Origin: CAVTRI01 sp963737075
Lineage (GTDB): Bacteria > Actinomycetota > Acidimicrobiia > Acidimicrobiales > Palsa-688
DNA: 64,000 nt
Reading direction: 5' to 3'
NCBI GenBank assembly: GCA_963737075.1
Contig: CAVTRI010000002.1
Span: 2,796,025 to 2,860,024, forward strand
The notes under the pieces are model-generated. The model did not search any database, was not told where the DNA came from, and saw nothing but the letters and a program-made list of their open reading frames with translations. Positions 41,914-50,801 of the stretch are shown piece by piece; the first letter of the stretch is position 1; each line of letters begins with the position of its first letter. The position numbers and the translations under genes were made by a program.

Positions 41914-42741
41914 ATGACGTTCGAGACGATCCTCACCGAACGGCGCGACGAGGTGCTGCTCGTCACCCTCAATCGACCGGAGAAGCTCAACGCGTGGACG
42001 CCCGGCATGGCCGCCGAACTGGCGGCCGCGTTCGAGCAGGCAAACGCCGACTCAGCCGTCGGAGCAGTCGTGTTGACCGGGGCCGGCCGAGGCTTTTGCG
42101 CCGGGGCCGACATGCAGGACACCTTCGCCACCCGGATCGGCGGCACCGACCCCGGCGCCAACACCGCAGGCGGCCAGGGGGGCATGCCGGCCGGGCTGGA
42201 TTGGGTCGCATTGTGTCGGGCGTCCAAACCGCTCATCGCCGCGGTGAACGGCGCCTGCATAGGGGTCGGGTTGACGCAGATCCTGTCATTCGACGTCATC
42301 GTTGCTTCCAGCAAAGCCCGGTTCGGCATGGGTTTCATCAAGGTCGGGCTGGTCCCCGAGCTGGCATCGACCCGGCTGCTGGCGGAGCGGGTGGGCCCTG
42401 GCCGGGCGCGGGCGTTTGCCCTGACCGGCGACCTGTGGGACGCCGCCCGCGCCCATGCTGTCGGGCTTGTCGATGAACTCGTCGAATCCGACGCACTGTT
42501 GGGCGAGGCGCTGGCGCTGGCGGGGCGGATTGCGGCCAACCCGGCGCCGCAGTTGCAGTGGACGAAGCGGCTGTTGGCGGAGAACGCACTCGAGCGCGAC
42601 CTGAGCGTGGTCCAGGAGCGGGAGAGCAAGATGCTGTGGCAGTGCTGGGCGTCGCCCGAGCATGCCGAAGCGGTGCGGGCGTTCCTCGACAAGCGGGCAC
42701 CCGTCTTTCCTCCCCGCCGGGCTGTCACACCCTCCTCGTAG
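41914..42741 (+). CDS. Enoyl-CoA hydratase/isomerase (crotonase family)
   Basis: 275 residues. Oxyanion-hole segments are AGRGFCAGADMQDTF near residue 65 and AVNGACIGVGLTQIL near residue 112. The usual first catalytic Glu region reads LTQILSFDVIVAS and the second FIKVGLVPELASTRLL, so the isomerase-type Glu in VPELAST is present. RPEKLNAW at the start is typical. It probably hydrates or isomerises acyl-CoA esters in fatty-acid or side-chain breakdown. A broken 5' copy lies at 39299. Confidence 0.9.
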   Translation: MTFETILTERRDEVLLVTLNRPEKLNAWTPGMAAELAAAFEQANADSAVGAVVLTGAGRGFCAGADMQDTFATRIGGTDPGANTAGGQGGMPAGLDWVALCRASKPLIAAVNGACIGVGLTQILSFDVIVASSKARFGMGFIKVGLVPELASTRLLAERVGPGRARAFALTGDLWDAARAHAVGLVDELVESDALLGEALALAGRIAANPAPQLQWTKRLLAENALERDLSVVQERESKMLWQCWASPEHAEAVRAFLDKRAPVFPPRRAVTPSS

Positions 42742-42751
42742 GCTTTCCGCC

Positions 42752-43321
42752 ATGCGAGCGGTCTTCGTCGAAGTCCCGGAGCACCTGATCGCCGAGCGTC
42801 ATCGACTCGGCCTGGACAAGGCCGACGAGATGTGGGAAGGCGAGCTGCACGTGGTGCCCCCGGGGAAGGACGAGCACTATCGCCTCGAGATCGAGCTAGG
42901 CGTGATCCTCGTGCCCCTCGCTCGGGCGGCCGGGCTGCACGTGCGCATCGAAGGCGGCCTTTTCGACCCTGATGTCCCGGAGTACACCAGCTATCGGGTC
43001 CCGGACCTGTCGGTCTTCGCGGAAGAGGCCCGAAGCGAGCGAGGGGTCGAAGGGCGGGCTGAACTGGTGGTCGAGATCCGCTCGCCGGGCGACGAGAGCC
43101 TGGCCAAGCTGCCCTTCTACGGCCGGGTGGGAGTCAAGGAGGTGGTGATCGTCGACCGTGACAGCAAGGCGGTGCGTCGCTGGATCGCCACGGACAAAGG
43201 TTTCTTAGAAACCGAGGGCGATGCCGACGGCTGGTTCTCGCTCGACGCCCTTCCGGTTGCGCTGCGCGGTGGGGGTGGGCTGTTGGAGGTGCGAGCAGAG
43301 GGATCGATCACCGACATCTGA
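42752..43321 (+). CDS. Uma2-family (DUF820) PD-(D/E)XK-type nuclease-like protein
   Basis: 189 residues from ATG 42752. DEMWEGELHVVPPGKDEHYRL near residue 18, YRVPDLSVFAEEA near residue 82 and ELVVEIRSPGDESLAK near residue 100 give the E...PD...ExK-like core of Uma2 proteins; here the last motif is EIRSPGDES, where the usual Lys is shifted or absent. The GVKEVVIVDRDSK strand follows. Uma2 proteins are common, multicopy and of unknown cell role; nuclease activity is inferred from the fold only. Confidence 0.8.
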   Translation: MRAVFVEVPEHLIAERHRLGLDKADEMWEGELHVVPPGKDEHYRLEIELGVILVPLARAAGLHVRIEGGLFDPDVPEYTSYRVPDLSVFAEEARSERGVEGRAELVVEIRSPGDESLAKLPFYGRVGVKEVVIVDRDSKAVRRWIATDKGFLETEGDADGWFSLDALPVALRGGGGLLEVRAEGSITDI

Positions 43322-43326
43322 CCCAG

Positions 43327-43365
43327 AGATGATACCGCCTGGTATACTACCATCTGGTATCATCT
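43327..43365. promoter_or_regulatory. Strong palindromic operator over the promoter of the ATPase gene
   Basis: AGATGATACC (43327-43336) and GGTATCATCT (43356-43365) are perfect 10-base inverse arms. Between them are CTGGTAT copies and TATACT (43343-43348), a good -10 box whose start site would fall about 15 bases before the GTG at 43370. The site therefore covers the promoter and leaves almost no leader. The AT content is far above the surroundings. A bound repressor should block transcription; its gene is not evident. Confidence 0.7.
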
Positions 43366-43369
43366 GAGG

Positions 43370-44503
43370 GTGGCCGACAACCCCTTCCGGTATGGCAGCC
43401 CGGTCTCGGGGGAGCAGTTCACCGGGCGTGAGGCCGAGTTGGCGGCGCTCGTGAGCCGGATGACCAACTCGATCAACGTGGTGCTGGTGTCGCCTCGGCG
43501 GTACGGGAAGACCTCCCTGTTGCTGGCCGCCGAGGAGCGAGTGCGCATGCAGTCCAGACGGGCCGCTCTCGTTTCCGTGAACGTGTTGCGCTGTGCCGAC
43601 CTCACTTCTCTCGCCGGGCGGCTGGCGCACGCCGCTTACCGGATGCCGGGCGGGCGGTGGCATCGGGCCCGCCAGAGCATCGCCGATTTCGTGCACCGGC
43701 TGCGGGTCACGCCGACGGTCGCCTTTTTGCCCGACGGCAACCCCCGTTTCGGCTTCGACGCCAGCATGGATCCCGCCGACGCCGAGACCGTCATCTCGGA
43801 CGTGTACGAGCTCCTCGCCGAGCAGGCGGAACGGGTCCCAGCGGTGCTGATCCTCGACGAGTTCCAGGCGGTGGCGGATTTGTCCGGCCATCTGCCGAAT
43901 CTGTTCAAGTCCCTGGCCGACACGTGGCCGAAGGTGTCCCTCGTCGTAGCCGGCTCGAAGCGGCATCTGATGGCTCGCCTGGTGGACGACCGCGAGGCGC
44001 CCCTCTACGGCATGGCCGAGCGGATCGCGCTCGGTCCCATCCCGGCGCCGGAGATGACTGCCTACGTGCAGGCACGGGCAGCCGAGACAGGCAAGCCAGC
44101 CGTCGCCGGTGCGGCCGAAGAGATCGTCGGCCGTGCGGGGCCGGTCCCTAACGACATCCAGCGTCTGGCCTACGAGGCGTGGGACGCAGCTGGCGAGCAG
44201 CTGGACCACGCCGCCGTCGATACCGGGATGGCTCGGGTCCTCGAGCACGACTCGCTGGTCCTCACCGAGCGCTTCGAGCGCCTCGCCCCTGGCCAGCGCA
44301 GAGTGCTGGTCGCCCTGGCCAACGATGCCGGACCGTCGGTCTACGCAGCGGCGTTCGCCCGGCAGACCGGGATGGCCACCCCCGCGGGCGTCCGCAAGGC
44401 GGTCCAGGCCCTCGAAGCCGACGAGCTGATCACGGTACGCCAGGGTCGGCCCGTGGTCGCCGATCCATTTCTCCGCGCATGGCTGTCGGAGCAGCAGCTT
44501 TGA
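43370..44503 (+). CDS. STAND/archaeal-type P-loop ATPase with winged-helix tail
   Basis: 377 residues from GTG 43370. NPFRYGSPVSGEQFTGREAE starts the family, Walker A is VSPRRYGKTSLLL near residue 45, Walker B is VPAVLILDEFQAV near residue 162, and SLVVAGSKRHLM carries the sensor region. The C-terminal about 90 residues (RFERLAPGQRRVLVALAND..., PAGVRKAVQALEADELITV) look like a winged helix. This PF01637-type group is linked to defence, toxin-antitoxin-like or mobile DNA functions, but most members lack a known role. Control by the palindrome just upstream is likely. Confidence 0.82.
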   Translation: MADNPFRYGSPVSGEQFTGREAELAALVSRMTNSINVVLVSPRRYGKTSLLLAAEERVRMQSRRAALVSVNVLRCADLTSLAGRLAHAAYRMPGGRWHRARQSIADFVHRLRVTPTVAFLPDGNPRFGFDASMDPADAETVISDVYELLAEQAERVPAVLILDEFQAVADLSGHLPNLFKSLADTWPKVSLVVAGSKRHLMARLVDDREAPLYGMAERIALGPIPAPEMTAYVQARAAETGKPAVAGAAEEIVGRAGPVPNDIQRLAYEAWDAAGEQLDHAAVDTGMARVLEHDSLVLTERFERLAPGQRRVLVALANDAGPSVYAAAFARQTGMATPAGVRKAVQALEADELITVRQGRPVVADPFLRAWLSEQQL

Positions 44504-44545
44504 ACGGTCTGGACGCAAAGCGCTCAGCCCGGCCAGGATCAGGTG

Positions 44546-45472
44546 ATGACCGTACGCATCCTCAACGTGGCGGGTCGGGCGTTGGCCGAGCGGATCATCG
44601 CTGCCTATCCCGACGCCGAGGTGGTGCGCGTCTCCCGCGACGAGCCCGTGCCGGCCGACCTCGCCGGCGACGTGCTGATCGCCGCGTTCGGCGCCCCCGA
44701 AGCGGTGACCGCCCTGGCGCCGCACGTCAAGTGGGTGCACGTCATGGGCACGGGCATCGACTGGCTTCCCGATGCGGCGTTCGAGGCACCCGTGCTCACC
44801 TGCGCCCGGGGCGGTTCCGCCGTCGCCATCTCTGAGTTTGTGCTGGCGGCCATGCTCGCCTTCGAGAAACAACTCCCCGAACTGTGGGCGCGGCCGCCGG
44901 CGGAGGTCTTCACCCGTGCCGCTCTCGGCGGCCTGCGCGGTCGGCACCTCGGGCTCGTGGGCCTCGGCGGCATCGGGCAGGCGGTGGCCACGCGGGCGCT
45001 GGCATTCGGGATGGTTGTCGGCGCAGCCCGCCGCCATGACGGGCCGAGCCCGTTGTCCGGGGTTTCGTCGGCCCCACTGGAGGAGGTGCTCGGTAGCTCG
45101 GATCATCTGGTGCTCGCGGCCCCGTTGACTCCAGAGACCTACCACCTCATCGGCAAGAGCACGGTCGGATTGCTCAAGCCGGGCGTCCATCTGGTCAACA
45201 TCGCAAGAGGCAAGCTCATCGATCAGGAAGCGCTCCGCCCCGCCCTCGACGATGGCCGCGTGGCGAGAGCCACCCTCGACGTCACCGACCCGGAACCGTT
45301 ACCCCAAGGTCACTGGCTGTACAGCCACCCTCGCATCCGGCTTACCGGCCACCTCTCCTGGTCGTCGCCGGCGGGGTACGGGCCGTTGATCGACGCCTTT
45401 CTCCAAAATCTCGGCCGCTACCTGAGTGGGGAAACGTTGCACGGGGTGGTCGATCCCGCTGACCGTTACTGA
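44546..45472 (+). CDS. D-isomer-specific 2-hydroxyacid dehydrogenase
   Basis: About 308 residues from ATG 44546 (GTG 44543 also possible). The nucleotide-binding site is HLGLVGLGGIGQAVATRAL near residue 135. Catalytic residues are Arg in VNIARGKLID near residue 220, Glu in DVTDPEPLPQGH near residue 250 and His in RLTGHLSWSS near residue 275, all present. This fits NAD(P)H-dependent reduction of 2-keto acids (glyoxylate/hydroxypyruvate reductase type). The spacing to the ATPase gene is 42 bases, with no strong link in function. Confidence 0.9.
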   Translation: MTVRILNVAGRALAERIIAAYPDAEVVRVSRDEPVPADLAGDVLIAAFGAPEAVTALAPHVKWVHVMGTGIDWLPDAAFEAPVLTCARGGSAVAISEFVLAAMLAFEKQLPELWARPPAEVFTRAALGGLRGRHLGLVGLGGIGQAVATRALAFGMVVGAARRHDGPSPLSGVSSAPLEEVLGSSDHLVLAAPLTPETYHLIGKSTVGLLKPGVHLVNIARGKLIDQEALRPALDDGRVARATLDVTDPEPLPQGHWLYSHPRIRLTGHLSWSSPAGYGPLIDAFLQNLGRYLSGETLHGVVDPADRY

Positions 45473-45597
45473 TTGCGCCCTGCGGCGGGACTGAGCGTGA
45501 TCAGACGCCCGTCTTTTCTCGCTGGGTGCGATATGCGCGCACATGTAATGACTGAGCGCGCCGCCCGAAGGAGCGACCGCGTGCGATCGCGCCATCG

Positions 45598-45611
45598 GCG
45601 CCATATGGCGC
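45598..45611. promoter_or_regulatory. Perfect 14-bp palindrome between convergent genes
   Basis: GCGCCATATGGCGC is fully self-complementary and lies in the 167-base gap between the convergent dehydrogenase and thioesterase genes. It has no loop, so a terminator is unlikely; a protein-binding site or chance are both possible. Confidence 0.35.
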
Positions 45612-45639
45612 GGTGGCACGCGCCCAAGAGGTCGAACCG

Positions 45640-46503
45640 TCATTCGGCCTTCAGGAACACCTCCTGCGTGAAGGTCGCCAGATGCTGGCCCTGCTGGTCA
45701 AACATCTCGCCGACGACCAGGCCCCGGGAATCTCGCACGGCGATCGGGCGCACGTCGCAGAAGACCCATTCCCCCGCGTCCGGGATCCGGTGAAACCACA
45801 ACGCATGGTCGAGGCTCCCGAACCTCCCGATCCGGTGGCCGTCGCCGTCCACAAACGGAGGCCGGTGTGGCTCCATCTCCGTATCGGGTGTCGAACGCGG
45901 GTTGTGGTTGAAGCCCACCGCCCTCATCACCGCCCCGCCGGCGCGCAGGTCGGAGGCGTACAAGATGGCGCAAAAGTGCAGCAGCGGGTCGGCGGGGAGC
46001 GGCTCCCGGACCTGGCCCCACCACCGCACTCGAGGACCTTCCACCTCGAGCGTGCGGACCTCGATCGCCGGCAGCCAGTCGCCTCCCGGGTCAGGCGCGA
46101 CAGTCTCTGGCCCCGGAACGCCCCGCGGCATGACATGGTCCCACTCGCGACCCGGCTCCTCCACGTGGAACGACGCCAGCATGGCGAAGATCGTCTTCCC
46201 TTCCTGGCGCACATCGACGTGGCGGCTGGTGTACGTCCGCCCTTCGCGTAGACGCTCCACGTGGATGTCGAGTGGCAGCGTCACCTGACCGCGGCGCAAG
46301 AAGTACCCGTGCACCGAGTTCGGCGTCCGATCCGGCTCGACCGTGAGGCCGGCTGCTCGCAGCGCCTGCGCGGCGACCTGGCCGCCGAAGATGTGGGCCC
46401 ACGAGGAACGAGCGGGCGACCAGGCCCGCCAGGCGTCCGGCCCGGCGTCCTCGAGATCCAGAATGGCGGCCAGCGACGTTGCCGGCGGCGAGGTGGAAGT
46501 CAT
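45640..46503 (-). CDS. Acyl-CoA thioesterase II (TesB-like)
   Basis: 287 residues with the double-hotdog layout: an N-terminal half with AHIFGGQVAAQALRAAG and VHGYFLRRGQVTLPLD, and a C-terminal half with SLDHALWFHR and WVFCDVRPIAVRDSRGLVVG, which carries the family's Asp (SLDH). TesB enzymes split acyl-CoA to free acid and CoA in the cytoplasm. It is 48 bases downstream of the LLM flavoprotein gene on the same strand, so the two may be co-transcribed. Confidence 0.9.
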   Translation of the reverse strand: MTSTSPPATSLAAILDLEDAGPDAWRAWSPARSSWAHIFGGQVAAQALRAAGLTVEPDRTPNSVHGYFLRRGQVTLPLDIHVERLREGRTYTSRHVDVRQEGKTIFAMLASFHVEEPGREWDHVMPRGVPGPETVAPDPGGDWLPAIEVRTLEVEGPRVRWWGQVREPLPADPLLHFCAILYASDLRAGGAVMRAVGFNHNPRSTPDTEMEPHRPPFVDGDGHRIGRFGSLDHALWFHRIPDAGEWVFCDVRPIAVRDSRGLVVGEMFDQQGQHLATFTQEVFLKAE

Positions 46504-46551
46504 CCGGGCAATCTAACCGGCGTCCAACTCCTTCTGACTTCGGCGGCGACG

Positions 46552-48285
46552 TCAGGTCCTCCCCGCGGGCACGAACATCTCCTGGATGCGGCCCAGCAAC
46601 GTAAGGTTGCCTTCCACTTGGAGGGGCGAATCCTCGTCGAGCATCAGCCGGCCGAGGGACATCTCCCCTCGGGCCACGGCCACAAAAGCCGAGAACGGCA
46701 TGCGGATGGTGAGCGTCGGGTCGGGGCTGCGTCCCTGGTTGGCGGTGGCTCGTTGTTTGTCGACGTGCAGATACCACTCGCGGGTGCCGCGAGCGGTGTC
46801 GAGCAAGTACTGGATGTCTCCGGTCCAGCCGAGCGCGGATTCGGGGTTGAAGCGGCGGGCCATGGCGGTGAACCCGATCCGCAGCGCGCGGTCGTTGGCC
46901 AGGGTCCGCTCGAGCAGCTGCGGACTGGCGTGGCGGAGGGCGCTTCCTGCCGCCAGCGTTCCCGCGTGGCGGGCCATGCCGGCGACCGTACGAGGGCCAG
47001 CGCCCCCACCGCCCTGCCGCCAGGTGGGCGCCGCCGCAGGCTCGCCGGTCACCGAGATCACGTAGTCCTCGGGAGCCTGTCGCGCGGGTGGCCGCCGGGC
47101 GAGCGCGGCCTCGACATAGGGCGCCAGGCGGGCAGCCTTCGCCGCTTCGTGTTCCTCGGCCCGTTCGACAAACTGCGGCAGGATCATCTTCCCGAACAAC
47201 TCCAGCGACTCCATCACGTGCTCGTGCTTGTTGTGCCCGGCCTGCGAGACGAGGATCACCTGATCGACGCCGGCCGCTTCGTACTTGTTGAGCAACTCCC
47301 GCACCTGGTCCGGCGTGCCGATCGCGCCCCGCAGCGAACCGAGCCCACGCTGCATCAGCTTGACACCCAGCGGCCCCTTGTCAGCGGTGACAACCTCGCG
47401 CGCGAAGCCGCGGCGGTGGCGGTTTTGCTGGAACTCCTCCCACACGTTGGTGCGGGCCGGGCGGTGGTCGCCGAACACGTAGTAGTGCGCCAGCGAGTAG
47501 CCGAAGAAGTGGGCGCCGTCGACGCCGCGCTCGATCGCCGTCCGCTCGTCCTCGTGACACATGAACGGCAGCACGATCGCCACGTTGGGGTTGACCGCAA
47601 AGCCGGCGGGGACACACGCCTCCGAGGTGAGGATGCGGTAGTACTCGTCGACCCACTCCTTGGCTTCCATGGGTTCAGCAAAGGAGAAAGAGAGGGCGCC
47701 GATGCCTTTGTGGGCGGCCATCAGGATCGTGTCCCGACGGCTGCAGGCCACCCAGACCGGTGGGTGAGGCTTCTGCACCGGTTTCGGGACGACGTTGCGG
47801 GGAGGCATCTTCACCCAGGCGCCGTCCACGCCCGCGAACGGCTGCTCGACGAACATCCTCGTGATGGCGTCGAGGGACTCCGCCCACTGCTCCCGCTTGG
47901 CTCCGCGAGGGACGCCGAACCCGCCGAGCTCGCTTTGCGAGCTGGTCTCACCCGTGCCGAAGTCGACCCGACCACGTGAGACCAGGTCGAGCGTGGCGAT
48001 GCGCTCGGCCACCCGGGCCGGGTGGTTGTACGCCGGAGGGAGGGCGACGATGCCGTGACCCAGGCGGATGCGGCTGGTGCGCTGGCTGGCTGCGGCCAGG
48101 AACACTTCGGGCGCCGACGAGTGCGAGTACTCCTCCAGGAAATGGTGCTCCACTTCCCAGACGTGCTGGATGCCCAGCTGATCGGCCAGCTCCACCTGGT
48201 CGAGGGCGTCCTGGAAGGTCTTCTCCTCGGCGCCGTCCTCCCACGGCCGGGCCATCTGGTGCTCGTAGAAGATCCCGAAACGCAT
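46552..48285 (-). CDS. LLM-class flavin-dependent oxidoreductase fused to a C-terminal SCP2-like domain
   Basis: 577 residues. The first about 370 form a luciferase-like TIM barrel (MRFGIFYEHQMARPWEDG, WEVEHHFLEEYSHSSAPEVF, IRLGHGIVALPPAYNHP, GRVDFGTGETSSQSE), likely FMN- or F420-dependent. A linker with LPQFVERAEEHEA leads to the last about 130 residues (FNPESALGWTGDIQYLLD..., PDPTLTIRMPFSAFVAVARG), which resemble SCP2 sterol-carrier domains. Such a fusion would bind a lipid substrate next to the oxidase. The function is not known. Confidence 0.85.
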   Translation of the reverse strand: MRFGIFYEHQMARPWEDGAEEKTFQDALDQVELADQLGIQHVWEVEHHFLEEYSHSSAPEVFLAAASQRTSRIRLGHGIVALPPAYNHPARVAERIATLDLVSRGRVDFGTGETSSQSELGGFGVPRGAKREQWAESLDAITRMFVEQPFAGVDGAWVKMPPRNVVPKPVQKPHPPVWVACSRRDTILMAAHKGIGALSFSFAEPMEAKEWVDEYYRILTSEACVPAGFAVNPNVAIVLPFMCHEDERTAIERGVDGAHFFGYSLAHYYVFGDHRPARTNVWEEFQQNRHRRGFAREVVTADKGPLGVKLMQRGLGSLRGAIGTPDQVRELLNKYEAAGVDQVILVSQAGHNKHEHVMESLELFGKMILPQFVERAEEHEAAKAARLAPYVEAALARRPPARQAPEDYVISVTGEPAAAPTWRQGGGGAGPRTVAGMARHAGTLAAGSALRHASPQLLERTLANDRALRIGFTAMARRFNPESALGWTGDIQYLLDTARGTREWYLHVDKQRATANQGRSPDPTLTIRMPFSAFVAVARGEMSLGRLMLDEDSPLQVEGNLTLLGRIQEMFVPAGRT

Positions 48286-48606
48286 GACGCCACTCCTCCC
48301 TACGGTTTTCCGGTGGCAGGTTAGCGGTGATCAGTTTCGCCTGGTCCGGTTGGCGCGCCGCCCGGCCGACACCGCCGCGGCGCGAGACCATCAGTAGCGC
48401 GCACGGTAGCCCGAGCGATCCGGAAGGCCGCGCGCCAGCGTGTGGCTGGCGACCGTGGCCGACGCTACGCTGCGCGCGACCGTGCCATATGGGCGCTCTC
48501 GCGCGGATCGTAAACGGCACTGCCGGGAGGAAGTTCCCTCTGGCGCGCGGGGTACCGGCTGGATGCCTCTACGCCGCGCGGCAGGTGAGACGGGACATGG
48601 CGACCG
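48286..48606. other. Intergenic region
   Basis: About 320 bases between the start of the LLM gene and the stop of the kinase gene (both minus). CGCCAG-GTGTGG-CTGGCG-like arms near 48430-48450 could form a short hairpin, perhaps a terminator for the kinase. No gene, tRNA or repeat was seen. Confidence 0.35.
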
Positions 48607-49788
48607 TCAGTCGTCGTGTTTTTTGCTTCGCCCGTTCTGATGGTGGGACGGGGCTGCTGGAGCGCCCGCCGGCTGTGCCAGGCTGGTCGGTGGCGCCGGG
48701 CGGGTCTGCGGCGGGGCGGTGGTGGCTGGCGTCGTCGCCACCGGGACAGTGGTGGTGGCGACCGGTGTGGTCGGCGGACGGTGGGTGACGGCGCCATGTT
48801 GCGTGGCGGCGACGGCCCAGGCCACCAGGAGGACGAGCAGAGCGACGGCCGATCCCGCGGCGAGCCGCAACCGCGTCTTTCCGGCCCGGCGTCGCCTGCC
48901 GGCCGGTTGCTCGAGGGTCTTGTTGGGCATCCCGGCGGTCGCCGACTCCGGTTGGCCTTGAAGGGCCTGGGCCATGGCCGCCGCGTGCTCAAAACGGGCG
49001 GCCGGGTGGGGGCTGAGCGCCCGGTGCACAGCGGCGGTCAAGGCTGGATCGGCGTCGGGGCAGCGGTCCCTCAGCGCCACGAGCTCCCCGTTGCGAGCGG
49101 CCAGCACCGCTGCCAGCGGGGTGGGCCCCTGGAAGGTTTTCGTACCGGTGAGCGCTTCGTAGAGCACCACACCGACCGACCACAGGTCCGACGCCGGTGT
49201 GGCCGGTGCCCCCGCCGCCCGCTCGGGGGCCAGATACCCGGGGGTGCCGATCACCATGGCCGTCGTTGTGGTGTCGATCCCCGCGGTCGGCTCGATGGAT
49301 TTGGCGATGCCGAAATCGGCCAGCCTGGCGGTGCCGTCGGCGCCGATGAGCACGTTGCCGGGCTTGACGTCGCGATGCACGATTCCGGCCCGGTGGGCCG
49401 CCTCCAACCCGGCGAGGATGTCGATACCGACTCGACGGGCCACCTCGAGGGGGACCGGCCTGTCCGTCATCCGATCCTTGAGGGTTCCGCCTCTCACGAG
49501 CTCCATCACCAGGAAGGGGTTGCCACCCTCGTCGCCAACGTCGTGCACGACGACCACGTTGGGGTGCGACAACCGCGCCGCCGCCCGCGCCTCGGTGGCG
49601 AACCGGCGACGAATCCCCTCGTCGGACGCCATCTGCGGACGCAACACCTTGACGGCCACCGCCCGACCCAGCCGCTCGTCTTCGGCCTCGAACACCTCGG
49701 CCATTCCGCCGCCGCCCAGCCGCGGTCCCACCCGGTACCGGCCACCGAGCAGGTGTCCCGTCTCGACAGGTGTCAGCGATGTCGCCAT
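48607..49788 (-). CDS. Hanks-type Ser/Thr protein kinase with one membrane segment
   Basis: 393 residues. Kinase subdomains are all seen: GPRLGGGGMAEVFEA (glycine loop), VAVKVLRP (Lys), HRDVKPGNVLIG (catalytic loop), LADFGIAKS (DFG) and GTPGYLAPERA (activation end), with SDLWSVGVVLYEALTG. A basic segment precedes one helix (LAAGSAVALLVLLVAWAVA) at about residue 320, and the outer tail is a short Pro/Thr/Ala-rich stalk without PASTA domains. It probably senses the wall or membrane state and phosphorylates cytoplasmic targets. Confidence 0.93.
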   Translation of the reverse strand: MATSLTPVETGHLLGGRYRVGPRLGGGGMAEVFEAEDERLGRAVAVKVLRPQMASDEGIRRRFATEARAAARLSHPNVVVVHDVGDEGGNPFLVMELVRGGTLKDRMTDRPVPLEVARRVGIDILAGLEAAHRAGIVHRDVKPGNVLIGADGTARLADFGIAKSIEPTAGIDTTTTAMVIGTPGYLAPERAAGAPATPASDLWSVGVVLYEALTGTKTFQGPTPLAAVLAARNGELVALRDRCPDADPALTAAVHRALSPHPAARFEHAAAMAQALQGQPESATAGMPNKTLEQPAGRRRRAGKTRLRLAAGSAVALLVLLVAWAVAATQHGAVTHRPPTTPVATTTVPVATTPATTAPPQTRPAPPTSLAQPAGAPAAPSHHQNGRSKKHDD

Positions 49789-49864
49789 CGCAACTCATCT
49801 TTCCCGTTCCCGGGCTTCGCACTCCACCGGCGCCGCTCCGCGGTACCGGCTGTACATTCGTCGC

Positions 49865-50743
49865 ATGACTCTCACGACCGTCGTCACCGGGGCCAACAGC
49901 GGCATCGGACGGGCGACTGCGATCTATCTCGCCTCGCAAGGTCATAGCGTGTATGGCACTGTCCGCCAGATCGAGAGAGCCGGCAAGTTGCGTTCCATGG
50001 CTGACGAAGCTGGCGTTGAAGTTCAGCTCGTAGAGCTCGATGTCGCCGACGATGCCTCAGTCCGTTCCGGATTTGAAGAGATCTTCGCGAAGGCGGACGT
50101 GGTTGATGTCTTAGTAAATAACGCCGGCGTCGGAGGCAACGCTGTCGTAGAAGAGTGCCCACCAGAGCTGTATCTGGAGTGCATGAATGTGAATCTGTGT
50201 GGTGCCGTCAGATGTTTGCAGCAGGTGCTACCCGGCATGCGCGAGCGGCGCTCCGGGACAATTGTCAATATCAGCTCGATTGCCGGCAGGATCGCCGCCC
50301 TCGCTCAGTCACCGTACGTGGCATCGAAGTGGGCCCTTGAGGGAATCAGTGAGGGCCTCGCCCAGGAGCTCGCTCCATTTGGGATTCGCGTGGCCGTCAT
50401 CGAACCTGGCGTCACGAAGAGCGCAATTTTCGCCAAAAATGTCGACGTGCCGAACCCGAGCGGGGCATACGACGCCCACTATCGCCGGATGTTCCAGTTC
50501 TATGCGACGGGGATCGCCCAGGCGACGGATCCCTTCGAGGTTGGAAGGGTGGTCCACCACGCAATCACGACGGACGACCCCAAACTCCGTTATCAGGTGA
50601 GTTGGGGCGGAGCGGAGATCATCAGGGGACGCACAGCGATGAGCGACGAGGAGTGGGCCGCCCTTGGCGAGCACCTCGATGACGACGACTACTACCGGGA
50701 TTTCGCAGCCCGGTTTGGACTGGATCTGCAGGCGAGCGGCTAG
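49865..50743 (+). CDS. Classical short-chain dehydrogenase/reductase
   Basis: 292 residues from ATG 49865; the longer ORF to 49199 only shadows the kinase. VVTGANSGIGRATAIYLASQG (cofactor loop, TGxxxGxG), VDVLVNNAGVGG, IVNISSIAGR (catalytic Ser) and YVASKWALEG (YxxxK) are all in place, and AVIEPGVTKS follows. Substrate unknown. It precedes the FAD oxidoreductase/ECF41 pair by 58 bases on the same strand and may belong to that unit. Confidence 0.92.
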   Translation: MTLTTVVTGANSGIGRATAIYLASQGHSVYGTVRQIERAGKLRSMADEAGVEVQLVELDVADDASVRSGFEEIFAKADVVDVLVNNAGVGGNAVVEECPPELYLECMNVNLCGAVRCLQQVLPGMRERRSGTIVNISSIAGRIAALAQSPYVASKWALEGISEGLAQELAPFGIRVAVIEPGVTKSAIFAKNVDVPNPSGAYDAHYRRMFQFYATGIAQATDPFEVGRVVHHAITTDDPKLRYQVSWGGAEIIRGRTAMSDEEWAALGEHLDDDDYYRDFAARFGLDLQASG

Positions 50744-50801
50744 GTCGCTGAGCATTCGCGAGTCGATGTCACACGGAGATGGCGGGCGGCGTCATCTGTG
50801 C

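Noticed and set aside
43205..45190. 661-codon ORF on the minus strand
   Set aside because: It lies opposite the Uma2, ATPase and dehydrogenase genes, has low-complexity His/Gly/Arg composition and no family motifs; a high-GC shadow frame.
46261..47979. 572-codon ORF on the plus strand
   Set aside because: Opposes the LLM and TesB genes, which have clear motifs; it is a shadow.
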